Source: Megamerina dolium (lineage: Eukaryota > Arthropoda > Insecta > Diptera > Megamerinidae). Taken from it: 64,000 bases of DNA. This document shows, piece by piece, positions 50,761 to 63,595 of this stretch. Location: positions 27,951,073 to 28,015,072 of the forward strand of contig OY978526.1 in the NCBI GenBank assembly GCA_963854835.1, read 5' to 3'. Below the pieces are notes generated by a model that worked only from the letters and a program-made list of their open reading frames with translations, was not told the DNA's origin and ran no database searches. A program made the position numbers and the translations under genes. The number at the start of each line of letters is the position of its first letter. The first letter of the stretch is position 1.

Positions 50761-53700
50761 GATCTTTCACAAAGCTTTTTATCGATCTATACGATTTCAG
50801 ATCAGAGCATGTCCTTTTATGGACAGAACTCACAAGCTCGTTGACAAAGTCTTCATTGACGAAGTAATCAGCTACTTAATTTCCTACAATACAGCAGTCT
50901 CCCGCAATGTTGCAGTTTGTTACGTTTCGAAATGTTACATATTTATCTACATCGGAGGCCTACTGATCGTCTCAGAAGGACTGGCAGATTTTCTCTGCAA
51001 AAATACCGTTTTAGTCTTCCACACCACTTTGCCTTAATAATCCAGCATCCCACCTTGAATATGTCAAAGATTTATGCTAAAAAGGCTGTAGCTATACTCT
51101 CTAAGGAAAAATAATCCAAGTAACCCAAAACCAGTACTATTCAATATATTGAAGCTTTCAGTATATAAAACATAGGTCAGTCCTATGAGTAAGATCCCTT
51201 TACTTAACCATTGATTTCGCTTCGGTAATATATCATCATTGCTATATTCGGACTGTTCGGAAGACCGTTACCAAAAGATGGAAGAGTGTCAATACATGAT
51301 TGACTGAACTTGATCCTTTTCATTAACCTTACAACTTGACAATTACTCCCAAAATTTTGAAAAGACCTTTCCTAAAAGATGGAAGAAATTTTTAACATCA
51401 TTGAATTAAACTTCCTTTTATACAATTACCCTAAATAGACCATTACAATCACTCTCAAAATACGTCATGACTTTTTCGACAAAACATAAAATTCAATTAA
51501 TATAAATTAAAAATGAATTAAAGATTCTAGAAGTGTTCTTTTTTTCAACAAAAAAAAAAAAAAAATAAAATAAAATAAAATAAAACAAATAAAAAAAATG
51601 TATAAAATAAAAAAGTAGTAAAATAAAAAAAAAAAGGAAAATACGTAAAATCTATAAATTTTGCTTGCTGGTTACTTGCGTACGTATTTGTGTTTGTATC
51701 CAAGTGACTACCTACACGGAAAGCAATTGATATGTACGACTGTGTCAATAATATTTGAATTTTTTGCTTTATTATGGAAAATGATTATTTCGATTATTTA
51801 AAGTTAATGGTTTCATTATTATTATTATTGTTATTATTATTACTATTATTATTAAATGAACAACACAAAAAAAAATAATAAAACTCATAATGTTTCATTA
51901 ATGATTGCAATACAATCAAATTAATGATATTGCATTTTGATTTGATTAAATTTTTTCTCAATTTTCCTGTTTTTTTTTTCGTATGCAAAATTATCAATTG
52001 ACGTCAATTAGTAGTGGATTCATGTGATCTGAATCTACTTGCATATGCTTGCATACGCATTACTTCTCTAAAGTTGAACATTTAAATGATTTAGAATTTT
52101 TAGACAGAGAGCAATAAAAATACCCACAACAATAACAAATTAATATTCGTTTCATGTATGTACTTTTATTTTTTTTTTCTTTGAAATAAAAAGCATATTT
52201 AACTTCATGTCAAACTGTCATGCCAACAAATAGATATATTTCCTTTTTTAGTTGTCCAAATCAATATGGCAAGTGTGATTTCTAATGAATCGAATTTCTA
52301 AGTATTTTTTATTGTTGTTTTCATTGTTGTTATTACTATTGTTTATTTTATGTTATATCACAATATAATTGCATTAACAGCAATAATATTAGCATTTTGG
52401 AGCACCTTCTAAATGCAATGTTAGCAATGTTAAAACACTTGCGGTGTTATTGTTATTGCTGTTTAAACAACAAAATTAATTTAAGTTGGCGTTTAAGTTG
52501 AATATTGTGAGTTCATTTGTACTAAAACAACAACAACAACAACACACAAAAAGTGCATCACACAAAGCACACACACACACACATACAATTTGACTCATCC
52601 CAAATTTGTATGAACTGAAATTAAATGAACACACATTAAATCACAAAAAAAAAACAATACAACAACAACAATAACAATATATGCTCATACATCAAACTTA
52701 AAGATTTCCTTGTTGTAATTATAGTAGTATTTATATGTAACTACACACATACATACACATCCATACATATATTTGAACATTTAGAATGCATGAATGGCTG
52801 TGTAAAATATTTTCAATAATTGTTATTGACATTTTATTTATAATACAACGCTATAGTTGTCATTGTTGTTGTTGTTTTTTGTTGTTTGTAAAACTGCTGT
52901 CATTATGAAATAATATGAGACAGTATTTGATTTATTTACAAAGCCCAAGTAATACAAAAGAGAACGAATAGAAGAAAAAAACGTAAAATCACCATTCATT
53001 CGCATCATTGTTAGCACGGACAACAAAATGCAATTAAAAAATTTTAGCATTCCTTTTAACAATTATTTCCATAATTTTTTTTTTTTTTATTTGCCTTCAT
53101 TTCATAAATATATCTATGACTAATAGCTCGAAAGAACCTACGTTGAGCTTCCCTTAAAGTTCAATTGTACTTGTACGTCTTGAATTGGATTGTAGTTCTT
53201 GAATTTGCTAGAGAAGCAGTGACCTTAGTCATAAAAAGTAATGCAAACAATTATTTTTTTTTTGGACTTTGATAAAATTGTGTGAGATTCAATGACTTGC
53301 AAATCTTTTTATTGTGTAATGCTTATGCAACATGTTTTTTTTTGTATTTGACTTTAGCCATTGTCTTAAGATGCTTCTATCTCTTCGTTTGTCGCATATC
53401 GATCCACTACAATATTTTTAAATTTTTAACGCAGCATCGAAATTTACCAGAACACTAGCTTCCAACAGACAGAATGATTGACAAAATTTCTTTTAAGATA
53501 AAACAATAACCCAATACCTAGGTGATAAATGCAGAATGTTAAGAATAATATTCTGCCATTAATTCTATGGTCAACGGAATTTATATGTTTTTTGGACATA
53601 ATAAATGCTAGTACATATACATACACCTATATAAAGCTTTGGCACATTTCCTTACATTCTCATCATGCCCTACAGCTGTTGAAATTGACTAACTACTTAT

Positions 53701-54835
53701 GTCAATATCATTTAGAAGGAAATCTCTTTTTGAAACACCTTGTACATATAATGGTGTTTATTTAATAATAATGAATTAAATACTCACACAAATCTACACA
53801 TCTACATTTGTATACCATTAACTATACATAGGTAATCAGTATAATAATATAAGTAACATGGTGACGAAGAGTAAAAGGTGAATATAATTTTTGAATAAAC
53901 TTGTCAATCACAATAAAATAAAATGTTGAAATCGTTAATTATATTGTACATACCTACCTACATCTCTTTATGGAGCTATACAAGTTTGTTTTTTTTTTTC
54001 TTATATTTTTTTTCGATTCATAACTGTTTGTACAATATTAAATGATGTTATACCGCAGCACACGCTAATAAATTTATTAATGTGCCTTAATTAAATTATT
54101 GTTCATAATAATAATCAACAAAAAAAAAAAAATTTAAATAATATGTAAATTGCTATGACAGCAACAATAAACATCACTAGCAGCCAAATACTAGTAATAG
54201 TAGATATGTATGTATGTATGATAGTTAGAGCGTCTAACTAATATATGCATGCTTGTGAGTAAATTCATATATACGGGTAACTTGTGATAACATTAAATGG
54301 AAATTATTTATTTTTATTTATTTATTTTTGTTATTATTATCAAAAAAAAAAAAAAATTATAATAATAATAATAAAATAAAAGAAACAAAAATCAAATAAT
54401 ATTTGGAAATTGTCATTTCAAATATCATAATGTATACATATTTCGAAGTCGAAGAGACGTTTTATTTTTACAAATATTATATATACCTGAATATAGATTT
54501 GAAGCAGGCTCTGTGGTCAAATCACTTCCATTATTTGAAGTAATTGCCAAAATCGCCATGACTTACTTACTACGCCCCTTAGGAGGATAATATCTAGTAT
54601 TTCAATTACTATTACAGTGAGTAATCATTCTGCAGAACAATATGATACACGACTACCACTGCATATAGCGCCCATGCAAAGCCACATAATTTAATAATAA
54701 CTTTAAAGCAACATCACTTACTTAATCTTCCATGTCGGATAATAATATTTAGTACACTGATTTACAGCATAGTAGGAAATAATCTTACGTACTTCATATT
54801 TTATGTACAACAACAATATTTCAAACGTACATTAA
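50761..54835. other. Non-coding spacer
   Basis: Long poly-A/T tracts (51541-51640), an (ATT)n stretch at about 51811-51855, AAC and AC tracts near 52530-52580. A GCAGAAT/ATTCTGC inverted repeat near 53531-53556 is short. No gene. Confidence 0.6.
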
Positions 54836-55180
54836 TAGTATCGGTGGAAATCTTTCCACAAGAAATAGGGCCACTCATGTCCACTATTTAATATATCCCC
54901 CTTATACAAAATTAAAAATCATAGAAATTTTTTCCAAATGGTTTTGTTAAAATCAAATTTCGCTATAAAAAAATTAATGAACTTATCATATGATATTTCA
55001 TTCTAGTATCGTGAGAAATCATTCCACAAAAAAATAGAGTCACTCATGTCCACTATTTAATATATCCCCCCCATACAAAATTAAAAATCATATACATTTT
55101 ATTCAAATAGTTTGGTGAAAATCAAATTTCGGTATAAAAAAATTAATGAAACTATGCTATGATATTTCATTCACTTGTAA
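54836..55180 (+). repeat. Tandem 168-bp duplication
   Basis: Two units starting TAGTATCG at 54836 and 55004. Shared blocks include ACTCATGTCCACTATTTAAT, TACAAAATTAAAAATCATA and AAAAAAATTAATGAA. Similarity is about 90% by eye. Confidence 0.92.
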
Positions 55181-58100
55181 AAATTTCGTTTTTATCACAT
55201 TTTTTGACAAAATTATCACAATTTGACCTTGTACATTACAATATGCTAATATGTTATAATACTTTACTATCATTTTTACCATGTTTACATATAATTTAAA
55301 TACATTGACAAAGATTTTATAAGTAATTTCATGAGTAGCTAAATATATATACATATATACCTCTATGCATGTATATTATTATATATATATAGATACAATA
55401 TATATGTAAATATGATATTTATGTATGTTGACAATACTTTGTAGTTAAATAGCAGAGTGTAAAGTAAACAAAATTTCAAATTTCAATATTGACAAATATA
55501 ACAATTGAATAATAATGTGAATTGTATGTAAATATATATTGGATATTTTTATATATGAAATGTAATAATAAAATTACAATGAAAATTGAAACACAAATAT
55601 GTTTAGGGAGATATGTAATAGATACTTTATAGACTAAATGATGCCACAATATTGTTAAATAATAGTGCTCATTTGGAAAATATATAATGATGTAGTGAAA
55701 GTGATTCACATTGTAGCGCTATAATATAATTGATTTTAGCACTTGAACTACGGATGATATTTTTATATCTTAATTTCAAGGATAGCTATATTATTAATTG
55801 AATTGCTAAAGTCATCATAAATTTGAAGATAATATATATTATATAATTATCAATAATAACACAATGTACAGGTAGACAGTTTGCCCTTTTGACATCAATT
55901 ACACGAAAGAGTCATTGAAAATAATAAAGATTGCTTTAAAAAATATTCACCGAAATAATGAACTTGCTTTTAAATGGAATCGAGCTCTGTTGAGTATAAA
56001 AAAAGGAATATTTATTTTTGACTCCTAGATATCTTTTATATCCAAGAAATAAATGAAATTAAAAAAAAAATAACTTCTTTCTCGAATTTGATTTGTTTTT
56101 CTAGTTTTCTTATTAATATGAGACATTTAAAACATTTGCACTTGCTGTAATACGATAATTTATGATTTTAAATAATTTCCCATCACATTTGATATACTGT
56201 TTACATCATCAAATCTATTCAGGTTAAAATCATATTTAGAGTAGTTTATTAATTTTTCTCACATTCGAATGCACCTAAATGTGCATAAGCATACAATAAA
56301 ATAATTTTTTTTTTCAATATAATGTAATAAATTTATTAACATAATTTTTAAACATCACTATTACAATATAATCATTAATAAAGTTGTTTGTTATAATAAT
56401 GTATACATTCATTTTCATATGAAAATAAAGTGATAAAATATTATGATATTGATAAAGACTACAATGTTATTTTACAAAAAAAAAATAATAATAATATACA
56501 TAAAATGTCAAGTAATATGATATACATAGATCGATTTGAATAGAAAAAAAACAACCTAAAACTATTCATTGTGCTTTATCACAATATAATACATATGTTA
56601 ATACAAAAGACTTAAGAAACGAACTTGATTGGAAATTTTACTCATTGATACATTTTGTCGTTCGTCTATTATTCATACAAATGATAACAAAATGGTGTGT
56701 GTATGCATGTTTTATTATTTGTTGTTGTACTTTTCAATTATCTCTTTATTATTGTATGAGCTCATGTATGTCTTAGTCTATGCCTGTGTGATTGAGTATG
56801 CATCGTAAGCATACATATCATCGTGAGCTCATTGCTCATATGTACCTATGACTATAATGAGTATATGATGATAATCATACTTATGAATTTATTCACATAT
56901 TAATGCATACTACATCTTTGTTGTTGTTGTTGTGTGTTTTTATTGCTATTGTGACTATATTAAAATATGGAGGATTTTTACTATGTATTTGATGCCAAAA
57001 TGAATGACACCAACGACGCAAGCACAACTCGTTTAAGAGACAATTGAGTAATTCAAACACACACACACACACAGAAATACATGCATATACGACAACCCAA
57101 ACATAATACTTGTTGTGAATGTAAATATTTGCATTGTTTTTGGTCGCTGATAGTGGTGGTGAAATGACGTTCGTTGTCGCTGTCGTTGCTTTGTTGTCAT
57201 TTATCATTTGCATTTTACGAAATCAATACATTTTCAAATGTCACCCACTGTGGTGGATGTGTTGTAAATGATGTTATATATATGTATAAATGTGTAGCTT
57301 ATGTGTAGCATATTAAAAATAGTACAAACTCATATTATGAACGCAATGATGAACAAATGCGATTTGACCATTGTCAGCATTTCATCAGTGCACATATCTT
57401 ACAGTAGAGTTTATACATAGTCAACGAGTATAGAGAAAGAAAAAAGAAATTACTTTATGTATGTGTATGTGTGTAATATATTTTTGTAAAGTCATTCGCT
57501 TTTCGGGTTTTCTTTGCCATATCATTTTGAGTGTGAGTGTGAGTGAGTGTGTGTATGGAATTGCTTTCAATATTATGACCTTGAACTAATTTTAACATAT
57601 AAAGTGAGAGTGTTGGTTTGGTTATTACTTTCGTTGTTGTTGTTGTTATACTTTTCTTTCATTCCCTCACTCACATACAATACATATATATATATATTTA
57701 CTTTTTCTTTTATATTGTACTTGTATATTTATTACAAAGTCTATGTGTGTTTGTGTGTTTGTGTGTGCATCTATGTCCATACTTGTTGTCTTTTATTATT
57801 GAAATCTGATACTCGTACTATGTGTGTGTGCACTTTTGTATTACAAAGGTGTCAAACAAGTTCAACGCCATATCCATATGTATATATTACTACGTTGAAT
57901 TCATTTGGCTTTCTTTGGCAATCGACATTAACCTTGACCCAAATTGGACTCAAACATTTTATGTGAACAATTTTGTTTGTTGGTTTCTTTATATTTTGTT
58001 TACACTTATTTTTACACATTTTTCTTCTGTAATTTAATTAAATTTATTTGTAGCAGCTGCGCCCTTTTTTATTCAACTTTTTTCTTGTACTATTTTAGAG

Positions 58101-59329
58101 CTTGTTACCAGGGGTTTGTTAACTGTCAAAAAATTCAAATAAATTATATATGTTTTTGAAAATGTTACAAGTGGATTTAATTGTAAAAAAATTGTGTATT
58201 TATGGTATTTTTTAATGCTTGCATATGAAAATATAATTATTTTGTAAAAACAGACTTATAGCACTCTTAAAAATATATTCAAATATATATATATAAATAT
58301 AGAAAAAACATCATAAATTATATTTAATCATTTTAGAGGCGTAAACAGGTTTCCACTGTTTTTGTTTTTTTTTTGTTAGTCCATAAAATTTGTTTAAATT
58401 ATTTTGCCCTTCATTTCATAATTTCTTAAATGTGTTGCCTTGTAAAAATATGTAGAACAACATATTACTTACATATGTTCAATTATAAATTAATTAGAAT
58501 GGGCTATTATTACTTATACGCCACCTTGTGCTACAAACTTCAATTGACTTCATTCAATATGTACTGATGTTTGAAATTCATGTTTAAATTTTCGCCTCAA
58601 ATAATTTTACATAATGAATATGTACAATATATATATTATACATAGTTATTTTCTTTTTATGTTATCTTTAAATTGTATATGCCGCTACTAGCGGTAATTA
58701 TTGTAAATAACTAAGTAAACCACTGATGCAGACATTACACTCAGCACAAAAAAAAAAGCAAAAAAAAAAAACATGTTTATATTTGTGCAAGTAATCTCTT
58801 ACATCGTTTACTTGCGTGTGTGTGTATGTACCCACATATGCTTACTTAAATCGATATGTATATGAATAAAATTCATAATGATCATGCTCTTAATGTGTGC
58901 AAGTATTTGTTTCATACTAACTTGACAACATTTATAATCAAAGAAAATTGAATGCAATTTTTCCACAGCCTTAAGAGATACTATCATAAGTATATATACA
59001 AGATGTACATATTTAATTTATATAAAATTTATCCATGCCACAATATATCAGTACTATTTTGTATCTATTATCTATTTGAACCTATCCCAGTGGGGAGAGT
59101 AATTAAAGCCTTAGTAAACACATAAGAGAGAGTGTTTTTTTAAGGTAGTGTCTGGTAAATGAACAGTTATTTTGTTTTGAAATTGTTCTCCTGCAATACC
59201 ATATTGTTAAATATATTGTAAATGTAATTGTAATCATAATTCTATGTAATCTTGGAATATAAAATACAGAATAACATTACAATTGTATATGTAAAATAGT
59301 GGCTTTTTTTTTATTAAAATTTTAACCAT
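55181..59329. other. Non-coding spacer
   Basis: A+T-rich with TA and TG tracts. The 139-codon frame at 57547-57966 runs through TGTGTG and TATATA sequence and shows no motif. Confidence 0.6.
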
Positions 59330-60050
59330 ATATATATGTTAGTATAATAACATGAGCAAATCTTAGAAACGATTTTGTATGGGAGCTAAATTTATTAATG
59401 TGTGTGGTAAACTCATTTCTAGCGAAATTATTTTCCCTATGTTTTGTAATTCTGTCAATTTGTATGAGAGCTGTGAGGTGTGGCTCACCCATTTCTTGCA
59501 ATAAAATTTCTCCATATAATATTAATCTTTGTAACAAATATGGTTGTACTACTAAGCAAATGATTAAGTAAATTATGGCAGCTTAAAATGTTTAAAAATT
59601 TTGCAATTTTGTATGAGAGCTATATTAAATAGTGGGCGTGGCTCATTAATTTCAAGCAAAACTAGTTGTTCTTAAAGAATACTGAGAAATTTATGGCAGT
59701 TTAAAGTTTCGCACAAATCCGTGACTTTATATGAAAGCTACATTAAAAAGTGGGCGTGGCTCGTACATTTCATTCCCGATGTTTACTCTTTGTAATATAA
59801 ATCTACGCGGTAATTATTGTTGTTTTTGAGGGAAGCCTCTTTGATTGCTCCGAGCAGGTATGACACTTGAGGGATTATGCCCATTTCTAATAACGACCTC
59901 AACCTTGGACCAGAAGTTACTTATGACAAATTTCGTTGAAATATAATACCATTTGTTAACCAATCAAATGACAGATTGACGGACAAACGAATGGAAATGG
60001 AGGAATAAAAATCAGACCAAAATATTCATTCATTTTGACTTTTGAAAAAA
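59330..60050 (+). repeat. Diverged 'gtgggcgtggc' repeat copy
   Basis: Contains TTTTGTATGGGAGCTAAAT, TTGTATGAGAGCTATATTAA, two AGTGGGCGTGGCTC blocks, CATTTCTAATAACGACCTC and the closing CAAATGACAGATTGACGGAC, in the order seen at 44567-46230. Ends are unclear. Confidence 0.7.
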
Positions 60051-60951
60051 TTTCTTCCATTGCCATTAGTGTCGTTGTTTTTCTCCACTGGTATGGTCAA
60101 ATATCTACTACTACTACACATGTAATCTACACCTATGTATATATGTAAATATATTCGCTCTCGCATATTGGGCAACACCATCGATATTGCTCATTTTTTG
60201 TTTTGTTCGCATTCACTCACGATGCGAATATACATACGATATTGCCATTATGATGATGTTGATGTTGCAGCTGCTGCTGCTGTTGATGTTGCTTGTAAAA
60301 CTGCTACTACAAATCACAATCGCCATGGTTATGGCTTTTTTTGGTTAATTACACACACACATAAACACAATAGATTGGTCAGTGTGTTAGTATATAAAAA
60401 CATCTCTTAGTATATGTGTTAGTGTTATATTTGAATACATACATACGTATACTCTTCTTATAGCTATACATATTCATAGACAATAGACCACACGATTACT
60501 GATCGTATATGCATAAAAAATATGAAGAGAAAAAAGTGTGACGTCGTGAAATTCGCATACAAGAAATGAAATGAAAATAAAAGTGATTTAATTTGCACTG
60601 CTGACATACTTTTCGAATGTGTGTTTGAACATTTTGAGGGAAATATAATATTATGAATCTACCATAACTAGGTATGTTTGTATGTACGAGTATCGAGTGT
60701 GTGGTAAATGAAATAAGAAAAGAAGAAAATGTTAATAGCTGAGAAAAAATATTGATAATATACATGCATACAATACAAAACAGAGAGAGAGAGAGAGAGA
60801 GAGATAGAGAGAAAGATACATACAAGCAAACAAACAAGAAACCACGACAATAATAAACGCAAAAAAAAAAAAAACAAAAACCAACAATATCGACATATAC
60901 ACACACCGTGACACACACTCGGCAAAGAAGAAAAAAATTCATGAAAAATAA
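60051..60951. other. Non-coding sequence upstream of the ABC exons
   Basis: Has GCTGCTGCTG (near 60272), AC tracts and the (GA)n run. Frames here encode Ala or Leu/Ser runs from these repeats. It may be intron or an alternative promoter region. Confidence 0.5.
60782..60812. repeat. (GA)n tract
   Basis: A GAGAGA run with two interruptions, upstream of the possible polyQ microexon. It could be a GAGA-factor site or a neutral microsatellite. Confidence 0.9.
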
Positions 60952-61061
60952 GAAATAATATTATGTTATGACACGTCCATGTGCATGTGCAAAATCAGTC
61001 TTGTGATGTGTTTGTTAACATTATGTTGCATTAGTTCGTTAGCTGGTTGGCTGTTTCATAG

Positions 61062-61109
61062 GCGGCGGCGGCAACAACAACAACAACAGCAAGCAGAACA
61101 GCCTAGCAG
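61062..61109 (+). CDS. Possible polyglutamine microexon upstream of the ABC exon
   Basis: A GC-richer block, CGG repeats followed by CAA/CAG repeats, sits between a possible acceptor (GGCTGTTTCATAG, ending 61061) and a possible donor (AG|GTTAAA at 61110). The 48 bases are 16 codons. If spliced to the exon at 61280 the joint frame stays open and gives RRR, seven glutamines, AEQPSS and then TSDPAMATNNDGG. The 170-base intron between them would be of normal size for a fly. The donor is weak (GTTAAA). The open frame actually runs left to about 60952 and includes an ATG at 60979, so a longer first exon is the alternative. It could equally be chance low complexity or untranslated sequence. Confidence 0.3.
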
Positions 61110-61279
61110 GTTAAAAATTCAATTTTTCTTATTTCTTTTTACAAAAAAAAATTAAAATCCTAACAATTGTTCTACCAAAAAATCACATTTATTCATTTAA
61201 AACTCATTTTTAGCTCCTAATTTTATATTTTCTAATTAATTAATAATTTTTGTTTTCTTCTTCATATTTTCTATTACAG

Positions 61280-61450
61280 TACAAGCGATCCTGCTATGGC
61301 CACAAATAATGATGGTGGAACACAAGCACCATGGTCACGTAATGCACAAGCTGCTGTATCAATGCGGCATGCCTTCAAATCGTATGGCAAAAAGAAGAAT
61401 GCCAATCAAGTGTTGAACAATTTAAGTATGACTGTACCAAAGGGCACAAT
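61280..61450 (+). CDS. Internal/first coding exon of an ABCH-type ABC transporter (N-terminal part of the nucleotide-binding domain)
   Basis: The exon follows a pyrimidine-rich acceptor ending CTATTACAG and stops at a consensus donor GTAAGT (61451-61456). From the ATG at 61296 it gives 51 codons plus two bases (AT), so the next codon is split between exons. After a polar head of about 18 residues comes a segment containing AVSMRHAFKSYGKKKNANQ and then VLNNLSMTVPKGT. This is the first beta-strand region of an ABC nucleotide-binding domain, with the A-loop tyrosine in SYG, directly before where Walker A is expected. The wording matches insect ABCH half-transporters (CG33970/snustorr group), plasma-membrane ATPases some of which move cuticular lipids. 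The family is established knowledge; which paralogue it is remains unsure. Walker A, signature and membrane segments are not in the window. The frame is also open upstream of the ATG to the acceptor, so the true start may lie in an earlier exon. Confidence 0.75.
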
Positions 61451-61914
61451 GTAAGTACATAAAATACTAAATATATTTATATAGAAATCAATTATAATAG
61501 ATCGTATTCGGTTATCTCTATTTCATTCATTTTATACACACTATGTGACACTATAATATTAAAGATAATGTAAGAAATTTGTTAAATAATTTCTACAAAA
61601 ATTCATATAAATTTTTTCATAATAAAATTTTGCCGGTATTTTTGAATTTTCCGAGAGCCGAGTTCATCTCCACCTGTGCGCCTTTTCGAACGTTGAGTTA
61701 TATGAGTGTAATATTTTCTTGGTATAAGTTATAACAAAACATATTTGATGTTATGTAATTTGATTTACACTTTTCAATATGATGACGTCACATGTTTACA
61801 AGTTCAGCTTGGCCGCTTTTTTCACATAATATCAATATGCAAAAGGTTAATATAACAATTTTCAAAGTAGATCTTAATTTCATTTTTTTCGCATACATTA
61901 AAAAGAAATGAGTT

Positions 61915-62540
61915 GGCTACAGGTGTTTTTCATTTAGTATGGGAGCTTCCTGAAGGGGTAGAGATACATATGTTCCGAGAAATATTGGGATGTCAAATTA
62001 ATGGTGGTTGATAATATATCTCCTGACTCTTGTAAGGCTACCAGCAAAACAGTTGGGAGTGATTATGATACAATTTTTATACATTTTGTAGGGGAGTCCC
62101 CATTATGGGTGAAGATAAGTCAAATTTCATGTCATTTTAAATCAATTTTTGTATGATAGATCTTCTAAGGATATGAGATCGGAAGCATTTTGTAGAGGAG
62201 TCCCCTTAATGGGTGAAGATATGTCAAGTTTCATGTCTTTTTAGGTCAATTTTTGTACGATGGCTTCTCTGAGAGGCTAAAATCGGAGGAGAGTATGTCC
62301 ATAAAAATTTATTAGAAAGCAAAACTGAATGGGGCTGAGCCATATATAATATGTTACCCTTTTATGTGTAAGCAGGGAGTGAGAATTTAATGCAAATGTA
62401 AATATTGTATGAGATTACTCCGGAGGGTTGTTAATAGAGGGTACATATGTGGGGGAGAAAATATTAATGGAATCGACTGTACATTTTAACCTCATAGGGG
62501 TGACTTCTGGGCAGCCGTAGGTTTATTTGTTGATTAACCT
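61915..62540 (+). repeat. ~165-bp repeat array in the intron after the ABC exon
   Basis: Blocks TTTAGTATGGGAGCTTCCTG, TTTTGTAGGGGAGTCCCCAT and GGGTGACTTCTGGGCAGC recur. An internal pair of near-identical ~104-bp segments starts at 62088 and 62192 (both GTAGxGGAGTCCCC, then TGGGTGAAGATA and TTTCATGTC). Confidence 0.7.
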
Positions 62541-63460
62541 CTAATTTTATTTTTCTAAATTTTGACATCGGGCAGAATAATTTATCACTACCTCACCCCC
62601 AACATTTTTGGTTCAAGTAATTTTTAAAGCAATCTCACAAAGGCGAGAAAATCCTGTATGCTCGATAGTTATTAATCGCTAATAAAATGAATTGCTCGTT
62701 AGCATAAACCAAGAAATTCATAGTCATAATGTTAGTGAAAATGCTTTTGTATTGAGCTATTTGAGATGGAGATGATATTCAAAGTCATTGATAATTCTCA
62801 GTATATAATATAACAATATAAATCTTGTAAGCATATAATTATGAAATTCACCAATTAGTGGAATATATGTAGATAATTCTCACAATTCTTTGCTTAATTT
62901 CAATATTTATTGTTTACAAAAAAAAAAATGGGTGTTGACAAAAAAAGAAAAAAAAATTCATGTATACTTAATATATTAACTAGCTACATATGAGAAGTGA
63001 ATTACATAATTATGTAATATTTCTTAGTATAATAATAATATAAATATACAAATAAAATTAATTCACATAATTCTCATCATATTTGTATTCATACAAGTAT
63101 CCTCGTACACACCTTATGCGAATGAGCCATACAAAGTTTTCTTTACATAAATTCTATTGTACAAAAAACAAAAAAAAAAAATAAACCGATTTTCTACCAA
63201 GAAAAATAATATTTTTTTTTATTACTAAACTTAATGGGTTAAACAATTTTTTTTTTATAAATATACCAGTAGATGTATGCGTGAGTGTATTGGCATGATA
63301 GATCAAAGTTTAATTGACATGCGCATAAGATCGATTATGCGATTATCATATTTGTTAGTTGTAAATGATTAGGCGTAATTGTTGCTACTGTTATTAAAAG
63401 TCGCTATTGTTTTTTCCTTCAATGCAATCAATGAAATCAGTACCAGTTTTGGTTGGTTGT

Positions 63461-63527
63461 AGTAATAGTAGTAGCAGTAGTAGTAGTAGTAGTAGTTGTA
63501 GTAGTAGTAGCAGTAGTAGACGTCGTC

Positions 63528-63572
<45 letters not shown>

Positions 63573-63595
63573 ATAGTAGTAGTAATAATAACAGC
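63461..63595. repeat. (AGT)n microsatellite
   Basis: About 45 triplets of AGT with a few GC and CGT changes. It gives poly-Ser, poly-Tyr and poly-Leu frames, all spurious. Confidence 0.95.

Noticed and set aside
57547..57966. 139-codon plus-strand open frame
   Set aside because: Driven by TGTGTG and TATATA repeats; the overlapping frames are equally open.
60496..60942. 148-codon minus-strand open frame with a Ser/Leu run
   Set aside because: The run is the (GA)n tract read in translation; three overlapping frames show the same artefact.
61020..61109. Hydrophobic open frame before the polyQ block (from the ATG at 60979) considered as a signal peptide exon
   Set aside because: An ABC nucleotide-binding domain N-terminus is cytoplasmic, and the sequence before 61062 looks more like an intron end; kept only as an alternative in the microexon entry.
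180..62540. Regular spacing of repeats considered as a CRISPR-like array
   Set aside because: Whole units are repeated with no unique spacers, and the DNA is clearly from an animal.
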